A program made the translations under genes and the position numbers. This document shows, piece by piece, positions 8,581-18,031 of a stretch of DNA of 64,000 nucleotides. Origin of the DNA: Clostridiaceae bacterium (lineage in GTDB: Bacteria; Bacillota_A; Clostridia; Clostridiales; Clostridiaceae); the NCBI GenBank assembly GCA_029256485.1, contig JAQSXU010000002.1, forward strand, positions 62,001-126,000. The letters run 5' to 3'. The stretch's first letter is position 1; every line of letters starts with the position of its first letter. Under the pieces are notes generated by a model. That model was not told the DNA's origin and did not search any database. It worked only from the letters and a program-made list of their open reading frames with translations.

Positions 8581-11500
8581 ATCCTAATTCTATTAACAAT
8601 TCACCAGATATAACCTGTTTTCCTTCATCTGCATATATTCTTTTAACAATTCCTGAAACAGGTGCAGCTATATTTGTTTCCATTTTCATTGCTTCAATTA
8701 AAGCTAAGCTCTGGCCGGCGTTAACTGTATCACCTTGTTTAACTAACAATTTTACTAATTTTCCTGGAATGCTGGCTCCTATTTCATTTATGTTCTCGTT
8801 ATTTGCCAGCGTAACCATTTCCTCAGAATTAGTTTCCTTTGTTTTAGCTGCAGTATCTTTAATTACAACTTCTCTTCTATTTCCATTAACCTCAAAAACA
8901 ACAATTCTATTACCATATTTGTCTGCTTTTCTAATTTCAAGCATTTTTACAATTAATACTTTTCCTTCAGCAATTTTTATTTCGCTTATTTCTCCTGCTC
9001 TTAATCCATGGAAGAAAACATCACTGCCCATATTGCTTAAATCACCGTATTGGTCAATATAGCTTAAATATTCTTCAAATACATCTGGATATAAAGCATA
9101 ACTTATAACATCCCTATTGCTAATATTAATTTTGTATTTTTTATTTAAATATTTATTTATTTTGTCAAAATTTTCAGGTTGGAGTAATTCTCCTGGCCTG
9201 CCCTGTATTGGCTGTTCACCCTTCAATACAAGTTTTTGTAGTTTTTCTGGAAATCCATCTTTAGGCTGACCCATCATACCTTTAAAGTATGTTATTACAG
9301 AATCGGGGAATGTTAAATTTAATGCCTTATCATAAATATTTTCAGGAGTTAAATCATTTTTTACCATAAATATTGCTAAATCTCCTACCATTTTTGATGA
9401 TGGTGTTACTTTTACAATATCCCCTAACATTATATTTACTCTTCTATACATTTCCTTTATTTCATCAAATCTATGACCCAATCCGAAACTTTCAATTTGA
9501 GGCTTCAAATTTGAATATTGTCCACCTGGTATTTCAAATTTGTAAATTTCAGCAGAACCTGTTTTTAACCCGCTTTCAAATTTTTTATAAACAGGCCTTA
9601 CAGCACTCCAATAATCTGACAGTTTCTGTATTTCATCTAATTTTAGTCCGGTTTCTCTTTCAGTGTTTTCTAATGCTGCTACTACTGAATTTAATGCTGG
9701 CTGGCTTGTTAAACCTGACATGCTGTTGAAAGCTGTGTCAACAATATCAACTCCTGCATGAGCGGCCATTAATACAGTAGCCACTCCATTTCCAGTGGTG
9801 TCATGAGTATGAAGATGAATGGGAATATCCACTTCGTTTTTTAAAGCTTTGATCAATTTATATGCTGCATATGGTTTCAGTAAAGCAGACATATCTTTAA
9901 TTCCCAAAATATGAGCGCCGGTTTTTTCAATATCTTTTGCCATATTAATATAATATTGTAAAGAATATTTATCCCTTTTTGAATCTAGAATATCACCAGT
10001 GTAGCACATACACACTTCAGCAATCTTTCCCTGTTTTAAAACTTCATCAGTGGCAACCTCCATGCCTTTTAACCAGTTAAGTGAATCAAATATTCTAAAA
10101 ACATCTACACCGGAGTTTGAAGACTCCTTTATAAATTCTCTAATCACGTTATCAGGGTAGTTTTTATATCCAACACCATTAGCCCCTCTTAACAACATTT
10201 GAAAAAGTATATTAGGAACCTTTTCTCTCAATTTTACTAATCTATCCCATGGAGATTCCTTTAAGAATCTGTAAGCGACATCAAAGGTTGCTCCTCCCCA
10301 CATTTCCATAGAAAAAAGATCCTTTGCTAAAACGCTCTGTGCTTTAGCTATTTTTGTCATATCAATAGTTCTCATTCTGGTTGCCATAAGTGATTGATGA
10401 GCATCTCTCATTGTTGTATCTGTTAACAAAAGCTTATTTTGTTGCTTTATCCAGTTAACCAATCCACTTGGACCTTCTTCTTCTAAAATCTGCCTTGTAC
10501 CTCTTAAAGGAGATTCTATAGATACTTTTGGCACCACTGGCACATCAAAATCTACCTTGTGGCCATGGGTTTCATTAACAACTTTTTCCCCAATAAACTT
10601 TAGTATCCTCTGCTCATCATCTAATTTAGTATAAATATCAAATAACTCCGGGTTGTCAGATATAAAACTAGTGTCGCACTCACCTTTTAAAAACTTTTCA
10701 TGGTTTAAAACATTTATTAAAAAGTCAACATTTGTTTTAACACCAGTTATTTTTATTTCTTTTATTGCTCTTGTAGCTTTTCTGATTGCATCATTAAATG
10801 TTCTTGACCAGGATGTTGTCTTCACAAGCAAACTGTCATAATAAGGGCTTATAACTGCACCAGTGAATCCATTCCCTCCGTCCAATCTAATTCCAAAACC
10901 TGATCCAGTTCTATATACATCTATTTTACCAGTGTCAGGAGCAAAATTATTAGATGGATCTTCCGTAGTCACTCTGCATTGAATTGCACAACCCCTTGGA
11001 TTAATATCGCTTTGTGATTGTATTCCAATTTCTTTTGAGCCTAATTCATATCCCTGGGCAATCAAAATTTGACTTTGTACAATATCTACTCCTGTAACCA
11101 TTTCTGTAACTGTATGTTCTACTTGAATTCTTGGATTCATTTCAATAAAATAATGATTTCCATGTTTATCAACTAGAAATTCCAATGTTCCTGCACTAGA
11201 ATATTTAACGTTTTTTGCTATTTTTAGGGCATCATCACAAATTTCCTTTCTTTTATCCTGAGAAAGTGAAATTGCAGGTGTAAATTCAATTACTTTTTGA
11301 TGCCTTCTTTGAATAGAACAGTCTCGCTCATACAAGTGCACTATATTACCATATTTGTCGCCTAAAACTTGAATTTCTATGTGCTTAGGATTTTTTAAGT
11401 ATTTCTCAATAAAAACATCATCGATACCAAATGCTTTTTTAGCCTCATTTTTTGCACTTTTATATGCTGCAATTAATTCCTCGGCTCTAGTTACTATTCT

Positions 11501-12016
11501 CATTCCTCTTCCGCCGCCTCCTGCAGCAGCTTTTACCATAACTGGATATCCGCAAATCTGAGCAAATTCTTCAGCATCTTTTTCATTTCTTATTGGTTCT
11601 TGCACCCCTGGTATTGTTGGTACACCGCAAGACTTTGCGACTATTTTGGAGGTTATTTTATCACCCATCTTCTCCATTACATTCCACTTTGGACCAATAA
11701 ATTCAATGCCTGCTTCCTCACATTTTCTAGCAAATTCAGGATTTTCAGATAAAAATCCATAGCCTGGATGTATGGCGTCAACACCTTTTTTTAACGCTAA
11801 ATTAATTATTTCGTCTATATTTAAATAAGCTTCTACAGGTCCCTTATCTTTCCCAATTAAATATGCCTCATCTGCCTTAGTCCTGAATAGCGATAATTTA
11901 TCTTCTTCTGAATAAATTGCTACTGTTCTTATACCAAGTTCTTCACATGCTCTAAAAATTCTAATTGCAATTTCTCCTCTATTTGCAACTAAAACTCTTT
12001 TAAATTTCTTCATCAT
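8579..12016 (-). CDS. pyc: Pyruvate carboxylase
   Basis: A full-length 1145-residue single-chain enzyme converting pyruvate, bicarbonate and ATP to oxaloacetate. Domains in order: biotin carboxylase (about 1-455; FKRVLVANRGEIAIRI at the start, the Gly-rich AAAGGGGRGMR, and EMNPRIQVEHTVTE), carboxyltransferase (about 530-830; TTMRDAHQSLMATRMRT and metal-binding HLHTHDT), and C-terminal biotinyl domain with the lysine motif EAMKMET near 1110. The ATG at 12016 is seven bases after AGGAGG. It refills the C4 pool in anaerobes. A TTGAAA/TACAAT promoter lies upstream. Confidence 0.96.
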   Translation of the reverse strand: MMKKFKRVLVANRGEIAIRIFRACEELGIRTVAIYSEEDKLSLFRTKADEAYLIGKDKGPVEAYLNIDEIINLALKKGVDAIHPGYGFLSENPEFARKCEEAGIEFIGPKWNVMEKMGDKITSKIVAKSCGVPTIPGVQEPIRNEKDAEEFAQICGYPVMVKAAAGGGGRGMRIVTRAEELIAAYKSAKNEAKKAFGIDDVFIEKYLKNPKHIEIQVLGDKYGNIVHLYERDCSIQRRHQKVIEFTPAISLSQDKRKEICDDALKIAKNVKYSSAGTLEFLVDKHGNHYFIEMNPRIQVEHTVTEMVTGVDIVQSQILIAQGYELGSKEIGIQSQSDINPRGCAIQCRVTTEDPSNNFAPDTGKIDVYRTGSGFGIRLDGGNGFTGAVISPYYDSLLVKTTSWSRTFNDAIRKATRAIKEIKITGVKTNVDFLINVLNHEKFLKGECDTSFISDNPELFDIYTKLDDEQRILKFIGEKVVNETHGHKVDFDVPVVPKVSIESPLRGTRQILEEEGPSGLVNWIKQQNKLLLTDTTMRDAHQSLMATRMRTIDMTKIAKAQSVLAKDLFSMEMWGGATFDVAYRFLKESPWDRLVKLREKVPNILFQMLLRGANGVGYKNYPDNVIREFIKESSNSGVDVFRIFDSLNWLKGMEVATDEVLKQGKIAEVCMCYTGDILDSKRDKYSLQYYINMAKDIEKTGAHILGIKDMSALLKPYAAYKLIKALKNEVDIPIHLHTHDTTGNGVATVLMAAHAGVDIVDTAFNSMSGLTSQPALNSVVAALENTERETGLKLDEIQKLSDYWSAVRPVYKKFESGLKTGSAEIYKFEIPGGQYSNLKPQIESFGLGHRFDEIKEMYRRVNIMLGDIVKVTPSSKMVGDLAIFMVKNDLTPENIYDKALNLTFPDSVITYFKGMMGQPKDGFPEKLQKLVLKGEQPIQGRPGELLQPENFDKINKYLNKKYKINISNRDVISYALYPDVFEEYLSYIDQYGDLSNMGSDVFFHGLRAGEISEIKIAEGKVLIVKMLEIRKADKYGNRIVVFEVNGNRREVVIKDTAAKTKETNSEEMVTLANNENINEIGASIPGKLVKLLVKQGDTVNAGQSLALIEAMKMETNIAAPVSGIVKRIYADEGKQVISGELLIELG

Positions 12017-12070
12017 TGAATTACCTCCTTATAAAGTACCAATATTAATTAATCATAGGCTGACATTATC

Positions 12071-12099
12071 ATTGTAAATGAATTTATGTATTATTTCAA
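12071..12099 (-). promoter_or_regulatory. Promoter of pyc
   Basis: -35 TTGAAA (complement of 12094-12099), 17-bp spacer, -10 TACAAT (complement of 12071-12076); 55 bases upstream of the start codon. Confidence 0.65.
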
Positions 12100-12239
12100 C
12101 TTGCATTTTATTATATTCTAGAATATAAAAAAGGTAACATAAATGTGATAACCTATTTGTATAAAATTATTCATAAATATTTATCACTGATTATTATAAT
12201 GATTTATTGAGAATATTCATTATTTTTATTAGTTTTCTA

Positions 12240-12268
12240 TTGACATTATGTACCAGTTATCTTATACT
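12240..12268 (+). promoter_or_regulatory. Strong promoter of a small-ORF transcript
   Basis: -35 TTGACA at 12240-12245, 17-bp spacer, -10 TATACT at 12263-12268. The start point would be near 12275. Confidence 0.75.
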
Positions 12269-12301
12269 AAGTATGTAAATATTTGTATAGGAGGTGGAGT
12301 T

Positions 12302-12394
12302 ATGTTTAATTATAATTTGGCTTTTAATATTAAAATTTCATATTTAGAACTTGCGATAGGAAGTAACTCTGCCGAGAATAAGATGTTTATATAG
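12302..12394 (+). CDS. Putative 30-residue small protein
   Basis: A short frame (starts MFNYNLAFNIKISYLELAIG) placed between a near-consensus promoter and an intrinsic terminator, with a strong AGGAGGTGG site at 12289-12297, five bases before the ATG. Sequence is amphipathic rather than clearly membrane-spanning. I do not recognise it. The layout of promoter, ribosome site, frame and terminator in 210 bases supports expression. It could instead be a noncoding RNA in which the frame is fortuitous, or a leader or signalling peptide; nothing here decides. Confidence 0.5.
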   Translation: MFNYNLAFNIKISYLELAIGSNSAENKMFI

Positions 12395-12412
12395 GTTATA
12401 TAACGTTTTATC

Positions 12413-12447
12413 AGCTATGAGCTATTATCGCTCATAGCTTTTTATTT
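12413..12447 (+). terminator. Intrinsic terminator of the small-ORF transcript
   Basis: Perfect 10-bp stem AGCTATGAGC / GCTCATAGCT, 7-base loop, then TTTTTATTTT. Confidence 0.85.
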
Positions 12448-12527
12448 TAAATTTAGTTATAGATTATAAGCTGTGGTATTTCCATGGCTTTTAATATTTT
12501 AAAAATTAAAAAGAAAGGAGTATAAAA

Positions 12528-12638
12528 ATGAGCATTAAATCAAAAAACAACAATGAAAATTATATGAAAGGAGGTAATATATATGCTTATGCCCGGAGTA
12601 AAGGATTATACCTATTTTCATTTTATAAAAAGAAATAA
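12528..12638 (+). CDS. Putative 36-residue small protein, overlaps next frame
   Basis: ATG seven bases after AAAGGAG; the frame begins MSIKSKNNNENYMKGGNIYA and ends in a basic KKK. No family recognised. Its middle contains the ribosome site and start of the next small frame (+1 shifted), suggesting translational coupling if both are real, or that this is a leader frame. No clear promoter of its own; a weak TATAAG lies near 12467. Confidence 0.35.
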   Translation: MSIKSKNNNENYMKGGNIYAYARSKGLYLFSFYKKK

Positions 12639-12717
12639 GGAAATTAACTTATACTGCAAAAGTGAGGGAATAGATTTACAATATTTCAAATATATTTTAT
12701 TTTCTTTTTTTAATTAA
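12583..12717 (+). CDS. Putative 44-residue small protein
   Basis: ATG seven bases after AAAGGAGGT (12567-12575), one of the best ribosome sites in the region. The frame begins MLMPGVKDYTYFHFIKRNKE and ends in a hydrophobic aromatic stretch. No family recognised. A bidirectional hairpin with T tract at 12728-12753 follows. Together with the upstream 30- and 36-residue frames it forms a small-ORF cassette filling the 735-bp gap between pyc and the activase operon. Confidence 0.45.
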   Translation: MLMPGVKDYTYFHFIKRNKEINLYCKSEGIDLQYFKYILFSFFN

Positions 12718-12727
12718 TTTAAAGATT

Positions 12728-12753
12728 AAAGGAACAGACAATCTGTTCCTTTT
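12728..12753. terminator. Bidirectional terminator, activase operon / small-ORF cassette
   Basis: Perfect stem AAAGGAACAGA / TCTGTTCCTTT, 3-base loop, T-rich on both sides. Confidence 0.8.
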
Positions 12754-13714
12754 AAACCACATCTTCTGATTTGTTACTCCATTTGCCGCATCTGTCTCCT
12801 ATGCATCCAATTGCTTCACTATTCTTTAATATCTTTACTACTTCACATCTATTTACACACCCTGAGCATTCAAAGCTTTTAGATGTAAAATTACAGTCAG
12901 ATATATTAAATCCTTTAAAATCGGTATACTTTTTTTTCTTAACAGCCTCTTTGGCTAAAATAGCAGCTCCTATGGCTCCCATTAAGCCGTGATATTTCGG
13001 CACAATGACCTGACAGTTTAATACTTTTTCAAAAACCATTTTCATTCCTTCATTAGCAGCAACCCCGCCTTGAAAAAAAATTTTTTCTCTTATTTCTTTA
13101 CCTTTACCCACATTATTTAAGTAATTCCTTACCAGGGCCTCGCAAAGCCCTCTAACTATATCTACCTGACTATATCCTATTTGTTGTTTATGGATCATAT
13201 CCGACTCAGCAAAAACAGCGCACCTGCCAGCAATTCTAACAGGATTATTTGATTTTAGTGCTAAATTACCGAATTCTTCTATAGGTATTCCAAGCCTTTC
13301 TGCCTGTCTGTCTAAAAATGAGCCGGTACCTGCAGCACAAACAGTGTTCATTGCAAAATCTGTAACTATACCATCTTTTATAATAATTATTTTAGAATCC
13401 TGTCCACCTATCTCTATTATAGTTTTTATATCAGGATCAATATCAAGTGATGCTACAGCATGTGCAGTTATCTCATTTTTTACAGCATCAGCTCCAACTA
13501 AAAATGATGATATTTTTCTTCCGCTTCCTGTAGTACCTACGGATTTTATTTCAATATCACTATACTTCTTTTTCAGTATATTAAAACCTTCTTGAATAAC
13601 TTTCACTGGCTTTCCCATAGTTCTTAAATATAATCCATCAATTACATTATTATTGTCATCAATAAGAACTAAATCAGTACTTACCGAGCCAACATCAATT
13701 CCCATATTGTACAT
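12752..13714 (-). CDS. Acyl-CoA dehydratase activase-like ATPase (BcrAD/BadFG family)
   Basis: A 320-residue ASKHA-fold ATPase like HgdC. Nucleotide motifs GIDVGSVSTD (residues 5-14) and GGQDSK, and both cysteines of the bridging [4Fe-4S] cluster (NTVCAAGTGSFLD, GRCAVFAESD) are present. A C-terminal Cys-rich tail (ECSGCVNRCE, CIGDRCGKW) is added, as in related clostridial proteins. HgdC-type proteins use ATP to push one electron into a dehydratase or double-cubane partner. The start at 13714 lies eight bases after AAGGAG. It overlaps the upstream gene by 20 bases, so the three genes are an operon. Confidence 0.85.
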   Translation of the reverse strand: MYNMGIDVGSVSTDLVLIDDNNNVIDGLYLRTMGKPVKVIQEGFNILKKKYSDIEIKSVGTTGSGRKISSFLVGADAVKNEITAHAVASLDIDPDIKTIIEIGGQDSKIIIIKDGIVTDFAMNTVCAAGTGSFLDRQAERLGIPIEEFGNLALKSNNPVRIAGRCAVFAESDMIHKQQIGYSQVDIVRGLCEALVRNYLNNVGKGKEIREKIFFQGGVAANEGMKMVFEKVLNCQVIVPKYHGLMGAIGAAILAKEAVKKKKYTDFKGFNISDCNFTSKSFECSGCVNRCEVVKILKNSEAIGCIGDRCGKWSNKSEDVV

Positions 13715-14792
13715 TTTCATTTCTCCTTTCAAGCAAATCAACAAAAGCTTCGATTCTAGTATCGTACCCGGATTCCCCAGTCATTTCATCTACCACCAGT
13801 GTCATAATTGGAAAATTTTTATCTTTTGCAATAGACGGTAATATAGACTTAGAAACTATTTCAGGCATACATCCCATTGGAAATATTTGAATTGCTCCGT
13901 TAAAGCCATCTTTATATGCCATCAGTGCTTCCCCTATACACTCACGTCCATGTCCTCCTATGTAATAGGGCAGATATTCTCTTGATGCAGCTCTTAGTTT
14001 TAAAGAATTTAGTTTTATAGCTGAAAGTACAGCATCTTTAAACCACCAGCTGGGAGTTAATGATTTTCTTGTGGATACACCTAAGTCCATAAGCTTATCT
14101 TCAATGTATAAATTCGCAAATGGCTCTAATATAGTGTAAATTTCTCCTATGATTTGTATTTTTATTGGATTTTTATTTTTATCTATTTTTACTTTATTTA
14201 TTCTTTCATTATATTTATTCATTACACCTATCATGTCATATGATGATTTGCATTTAATGGCATTGATTTTACAGTTATTCAACAGAGCTTTTAACTGTCC
14301 TTTGTTCACTTCATATCCAGAAAGGAGCCTTGCTTTTTTCTCTATATTATCAATTAAGTTAATAATCTTGTACCCATTTAATAATGCAGAAAGCTTCTGT
14401 TTTGTCGTTTTATTTGATTTTTCTGATATAATATTTATTCTTCTCATAAACTCTTTATTTCCAATAGAAGATGGCTTCTCTAATACAATAAATTTAACAT
14501 CATATCCAAGTTTTTTCATTATATTCATTTGTAGTTCACAATACTCACCATACCTGCATGGACCGCAGCTACCTGTTAAAACAATAGTATCCGCACCCAT
14601 TTTAATGCTTTCAATATAGTTCCCTAAAATAATTTTAAATGGCAGACAAATTTCTTCCGGGGAAAATTTAGTGCCTATTTCTAATGCTGTCTTACTGCTC
14701 ATAGGTGGAACAATACATTCTATACCTAAATCATCTAATATAGCTTTTGCAGCAAAATAGGAATTTCCTAATAAGGGAAATGTAACCTTCAT
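13695..14792 (-). CDS. Acyl-CoA dehydratase activase-associated protein, HgdB-like
   Basis: A 365-residue protein related to the 2-hydroxyglutaryl-CoA dehydratase D-component/CoA-activase fold. It begins KVTFPLLGNSYFAAKAILDDLG and holds conserved cysteines in EEICLPFK and GSCGPCRYGEYC, likely Fe-S ligands; it ends with the family motif DEMTGESGYDTRIEAF. Many clostridia carry these parts fused to the activase in one protein of over 1000 residues; here they are separate. Overlaps its neighbours by 4 and 20 bases. Reaction unknown; perhaps a double-cubane type reductase subunit. Confidence 0.75.
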   Translation of the reverse strand: MKVTFPLLGNSYFAAKAILDDLGIECIVPPMSSKTALEIGTKFSPEEICLPFKIILGNYIESIKMGADTIVLTGSCGPCRYGEYCELQMNIMKKLGYDVKFIVLEKPSSIGNKEFMRRINIISEKSNKTTKQKLSALLNGYKIINLIDNIEKKARLLSGYEVNKGQLKALLNNCKINAIKCKSSYDMIGVMNKYNERINKVKIDKNKNPIKIQIIGEIYTILEPFANLYIEDKLMDLGVSTRKSLTPSWWFKDAVLSAIKLNSLKLRAASREYLPYYIGGHGRECIGEALMAYKDGFNGAIQIFPMGCMPEIVSKSILPSIAKDKNFPIMTLVVDEMTGESGYDTRIEAFVDLLERRNENVQYGN

Positions 14793-15706
14793 ATTGCATC
14801 AACCCTCTCAACAATATTTTTCTTTCTATACAGCATGTCTGTAAATGCTTCTAATCTTGTATCAAAACCAGCTTCTCCAGTTTGCTCATCTATTTTTAAC
14901 TCTAAAAAAGGAAAATCTTTTACTTCGTTTTTTATCAATTCTATTACTACAGAATCAATACCGCATGCAAAGGAAGATAGGTATATAAAGCCATCCACTG
15001 ACATGGTTTTATACATACTCAATGCAAAACCATACATAGTTCTTTCAAAAGTCCAAAATGGCTTTTTATATAGGCTGCTGACTTCATTATTTATATTTTT
15101 TATTTCTGCAAATTCTTCTGTGATAATGCCTATTCCAAGTTTATTAAGTTTTTTTATTAAATTCATATTTGCATAACTATCAAAAATATTGTATGGATGT
15201 CCTAACAATGCTATTTTAATGCTAAAGCTCTCCTGATCCATACCTAATTTAAATTTTTCTTCTTCAAGTAAAGCAATATTATATGCATTTTCTATTTTCC
15301 TTAAATTCTTTGTAAATATTTTTCCAACCTTATAACACCAAATTTTTAAGTGTCTTTTTGTATCTGCATAAATTGGCTCATCTATAATCGGAGGTAATTT
15401 TGGAATATCATTTATAATCATTTCGCCAATTCCACAAAACTTAGGACAAATATATTCATCTTTATATACTTTCATTATTCTGGGAATAAATAGATAATCA
15501 CATTTTCCTATTAGATTTGCACAATGGCCATGAAAAATTTTAACTGGTAAACAAGCCTCGTCAACACAGTATTTAATTCCATCATTTAATATTTCCTTAT
15601 TGGTTTCTTCAGATGTAATTACTTCCAGTCCTAAATTCATAAAAAAATTTATGTAAAAAGAATTATATTTACAAAATAAAAGTCCCCTTGGTATACCGAT
15701 TTTCAC
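14789..15706 (-). CDS. DUF2229 acyl-CoA dehydratase activase-related protein
   Basis: A 305-residue protein with the DUF2229 signature: starts KIGIPRGLLFCKYNSFY, has CVDEACLPVKIFHGH and YICPKFCGIGE (likely Fe-S cysteines), and ends DEQTGEAGFDTRLEAFTDML. That end motif is nearly the same as the end of the downstream gene product, so the two are paralogous halves of one architecture. First gene of the three-gene operon; ends overlapping the next by four bases (ATGA type). No function is proven for the family. Confidence 0.75.
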   Translation of the reverse strand: MKIGIPRGLLFCKYNSFYINFFMNLGLEVITSEETNKEILNDGIKYCVDEACLPVKIFHGHCANLIGKCDYLFIPRIMKVYKDEYICPKFCGIGEMIINDIPKLPPIIDEPIYADTKRHLKIWCYKVGKIFTKNLRKIENAYNIALLEEEKFKLGMDQESFSIKIALLGHPYNIFDSYANMNLIKKLNKLGIGIITEEFAEIKNINNEVSSLYKKPFWTFERTMYGFALSMYKTMSVDGFIYLSSFACGIDSVVIELIKNEVKDFPFLELKIDEQTGEAGFDTRLEAFTDMLYRKKNIVERVDAI

Positions 15707-15947
15707 AATAATCTCTCCTTGTAAAATAATTAGACTTTAAAATTATTGCCAACTGGCTAATAATATATACACTGCACAAACTATTTAAAATAAAAAATTA
15801 TATTTACCACTTGTCAGAGCCCTTTTTATTTCCATGGAAATATAACCCAATTATTTTTGTAAGTATTATTAACAATTTAATAAGTACAATTCTAGTTATG
15901 ATTATGTTATTATATAAATAAAAAAATATTTAGTAAAAGGTGTATAT

Positions 15948-16856
15948 ATGAATAAAAATTATAATAGAATAAATTTTAAAATTTTAAATGAACTTGTTGA
16001 ATTTAGAACTTCAGCAGCAATTATTTTTTCCGTAATTTTAGGAACATTGTACTCAAATTATACTTATGGTAGTTTTAAAATTGTTTTATTTATAGCTATG
16101 CTTCTGGCATCCATTGCTTTAGACGGAGCATCTACAGTTTTTAATAACTATTTTGATTATAAGAAAGCAAAAAATACTAATGGCTATTTATATAACATTC
16201 ATAATCCAATAGTTTATTATAATTTAAATCCATTGGCAGCATTCATAATTGGTGTATCATTCATAGGTATTGCAGCTCTGCTTGGATTGTATATATTATT
16301 TAGCACAAGCCCATTTTTACTAATAATCGGTGGCATATCAATAATAATTGCTTACACTTATTCCGGTGGACCTTATCCTATTTCATATACTCCATTAAGT
16401 GAGTTAATTTCAGGTATTTTTGAGGGTACCATTGTATTTTCAATTTCATTTTTTATACAAAGTCAGCATTTCACATTAAATACATTTTTATTATCCATGC
16501 CAGTAGCACTTAGTATTTCAAATATAATGATGGCAAATAATATCTGTGATGTTGATGAGGATGGAAAAAATGGAAGAAAAACATTACCCATATTATTGGG
16601 AGCAAACAAAGCTTTTAAAATTCTTATATGTTCTCATTTAGCTGAGTTATTTTTCATTACAATTTTCATATTTAATAATTTAGTACCAAAAACATTTATT
16701 TTAATATATATTTTGGCACCTATAATGGCAAAAAATTTAAATAGCTTTTCATTAAATAAAAATAAGGCTACGGGATTTGTCTTCGTTTTGAGAAATACCC
16801 TGCTATTTAATTTCTTTCAAGTAATAGCATTTATAGTCAGTATAATTTTAACCTAA
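15948..16856 (+). CDS. UbiA-superfamily prenyltransferase, MenA-like
   Basis: A 302-residue integral membrane protein with about eight to nine hydrophobic segments. The first Asp-rich motif is NNYFDYKKAKN (near 65) and the second is NNICDVDEDGKNGRKTLP (near 198), the pattern of 1,4-dihydroxy-2-naphthoate prenyltransferases. It would attach a polyprenyl chain to an aromatic acceptor in the membrane. No men genes are adjacent; a second UbiA homologue lies at 61-62 kb with UbiD and UbiX. Start follows AAAAGGTG. Acceptor substrate not deducible. Confidence 0.75.
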   Translation: MNKNYNRINFKILNELVEFRTSAAIIFSVILGTLYSNYTYGSFKIVLFIAMLLASIALDGASTVFNNYFDYKKAKNTNGYLYNIHNPIVYYNLNPLAAFIIGVSFIGIAALLGLYILFSTSPFLLIIGGISIIIAYTYSGGPYPISYTPLSELISGIFEGTIVFSISFFIQSQHFTLNTFLLSMPVALSISNIMMANNICDVDEDGKNGRKTLPILLGANKAFKILICSHLAELFFITIFIFNNLVPKTFILIYILAPIMAKNLNSFSLNKNKATGFVFVLRNTLLFNFFQVIAFIVSIILT

Positions 16857-16914
16857 TAGTAATTAGTTAAACTTTGATTGAATCCGATATTATAGAATAT
16901 AATTTGTTCAAATA

Positions 16915-16944
16915 AAAAAGTTAATCTTAAAAGATTAACTTTTC
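16915..16944. terminator. Bidirectional terminator, prenyltransferase / patatin
   Basis: Stem AAAAGTTAATC / GATTAACTTTT, with A tract before and T tract after; overlaps the patatin stop codon. Confidence 0.8.
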
Positions 16945-17852
16945 TTTCTGAAAGTTCTTATATACTCATTAAAATTCCATTCTTTTAAAAAGTTTTCAGC
17001 AGCATTGTAACCTGAAATATATAATTCATTACATTTCTGTTTATTTATATTAAACTCCGTAGTTTTAACTCCTAAAGTTGGTATTTTAATAGTTCTTACT
17101 TTATCTTTATTTGTTATAAATGTTTCATCACTAGTATCTATAATGGATTCCAGCAAATCCTTAGTAAATGTTAATATGCCATTATTTTTGCTTTTATTAG
17201 AATTTGAATCAACTAATTTAAATCCAATTGTTGGCCATCGAGGTATTCCATCCACATCAAAAATCCATACAGGGAAATTACTAAATATACCTCCATCCAC
17301 CATATAATCTAAATTCTCTTGATAGTTTAACCTGATAGGCTGAAAATAGTATGGTAAGCTAATACTCATTCTTACAGCCCTTGCTATGCTAAACTCAGAA
17401 GCATCAATATTGTATTCATTAAAATCGTCTGGAAATATAACGGCTTTTTTTCTGGTGATATCAGATACTATTACTTTTAATTTACAATCCTTACCACTAC
17501 AGATATGTTTAAACTTGGTTTTGCTTTTTTTTTCAAAAAGATTATTTAAAAAGCTTTCAATTTTATCTCCTGAATAAAAACCATTTTTGATTAGCAAGTT
17601 AAATGTATTTGCAAAGAATGAAATTTGTTTTAAAGTTTTTCCTTCAATAAAGCTCAAATAATCTATTGTAGGGATTATCTCTTTTAGTTCATTCCCGGAA
17701 TACCCCACGGCCAATAATGATGCTATAATTGCGCCTGCAGATGTTCCTGCAAGTCTCTTCCAAGTAAAACCTGATTCTTCCATTTTGCAAATTGCACCAA
17801 CAAATCCTATTGCTTTCACTCCTCCGCCTTCAAAAACTCCGTCAGCATTCAT
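16935..17852 (-). CDS. Patatin-like phospholipase
   Basis: A 305-residue cytoplasmic esterase of the patatin family. The oxyanion hole (FEGGGVKAIGF, residues 7-17), nucleophile elbow GTSAG (S38) and the Asp of the catalytic dyad (VDGGIFSNFPV, near 190) are all present, so it should hydrolyse lipid acyl esters. No signal peptide. The C-terminal part (TIKIPTLGVKTTEFN) is typical of bacterial single-domain patatins. Monocistronic. Confidence 0.88.
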   Translation of the reverse strand: MNADGVFEGGGVKAIGFVGAICKMEESGFTWKRLAGTSAGAIIASLLAVGYSGNELKEIIPTIDYLSFIEGKTLKQISFFANTFNLLIKNGFYSGDKIESFLNNLFEKKSKTKFKHICSGKDCKLKVIVSDITRKKAVIFPDDFNEYNIDASEFSIARAVRMSISLPYYFQPIRLNYQENLDYMVDGGIFSNFPVWIFDVDGIPRWPTIGFKLVDSNSNKSKNNGILTFTKDLLESIIDTSDETFITNKDKVRTIKIPTLGVKTTEFNINKQKCNELYISGYNAAENFLKEWNFNEYIRTFRKKS

Positions 17853-17962
17853 AATTACTCCTAAAAAAATGCTATATATTAAGTATATGTAAAATATTTT
17901 AAATTGTTAATTATTGCATTAAATATATAATTATACTTGAGAAATCAATAAATTTCAATTTA

Positions 17963-17995
17963 ATAAAAAAACCGTATTTCAACGATGAAATACGG
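17963..17995 (-). terminator. Intrinsic terminator of the marR-MATE operon
   Basis: Perfect 10-bp stem CCGTATTTCA / TGAAATACGG followed on the minus strand by TTTTTTT. Confidence 0.85.
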
Positions 17996-18031
17996 CGTAG
18001 TCTTAAATAAAAGGCATACTTTTCAATAAAA

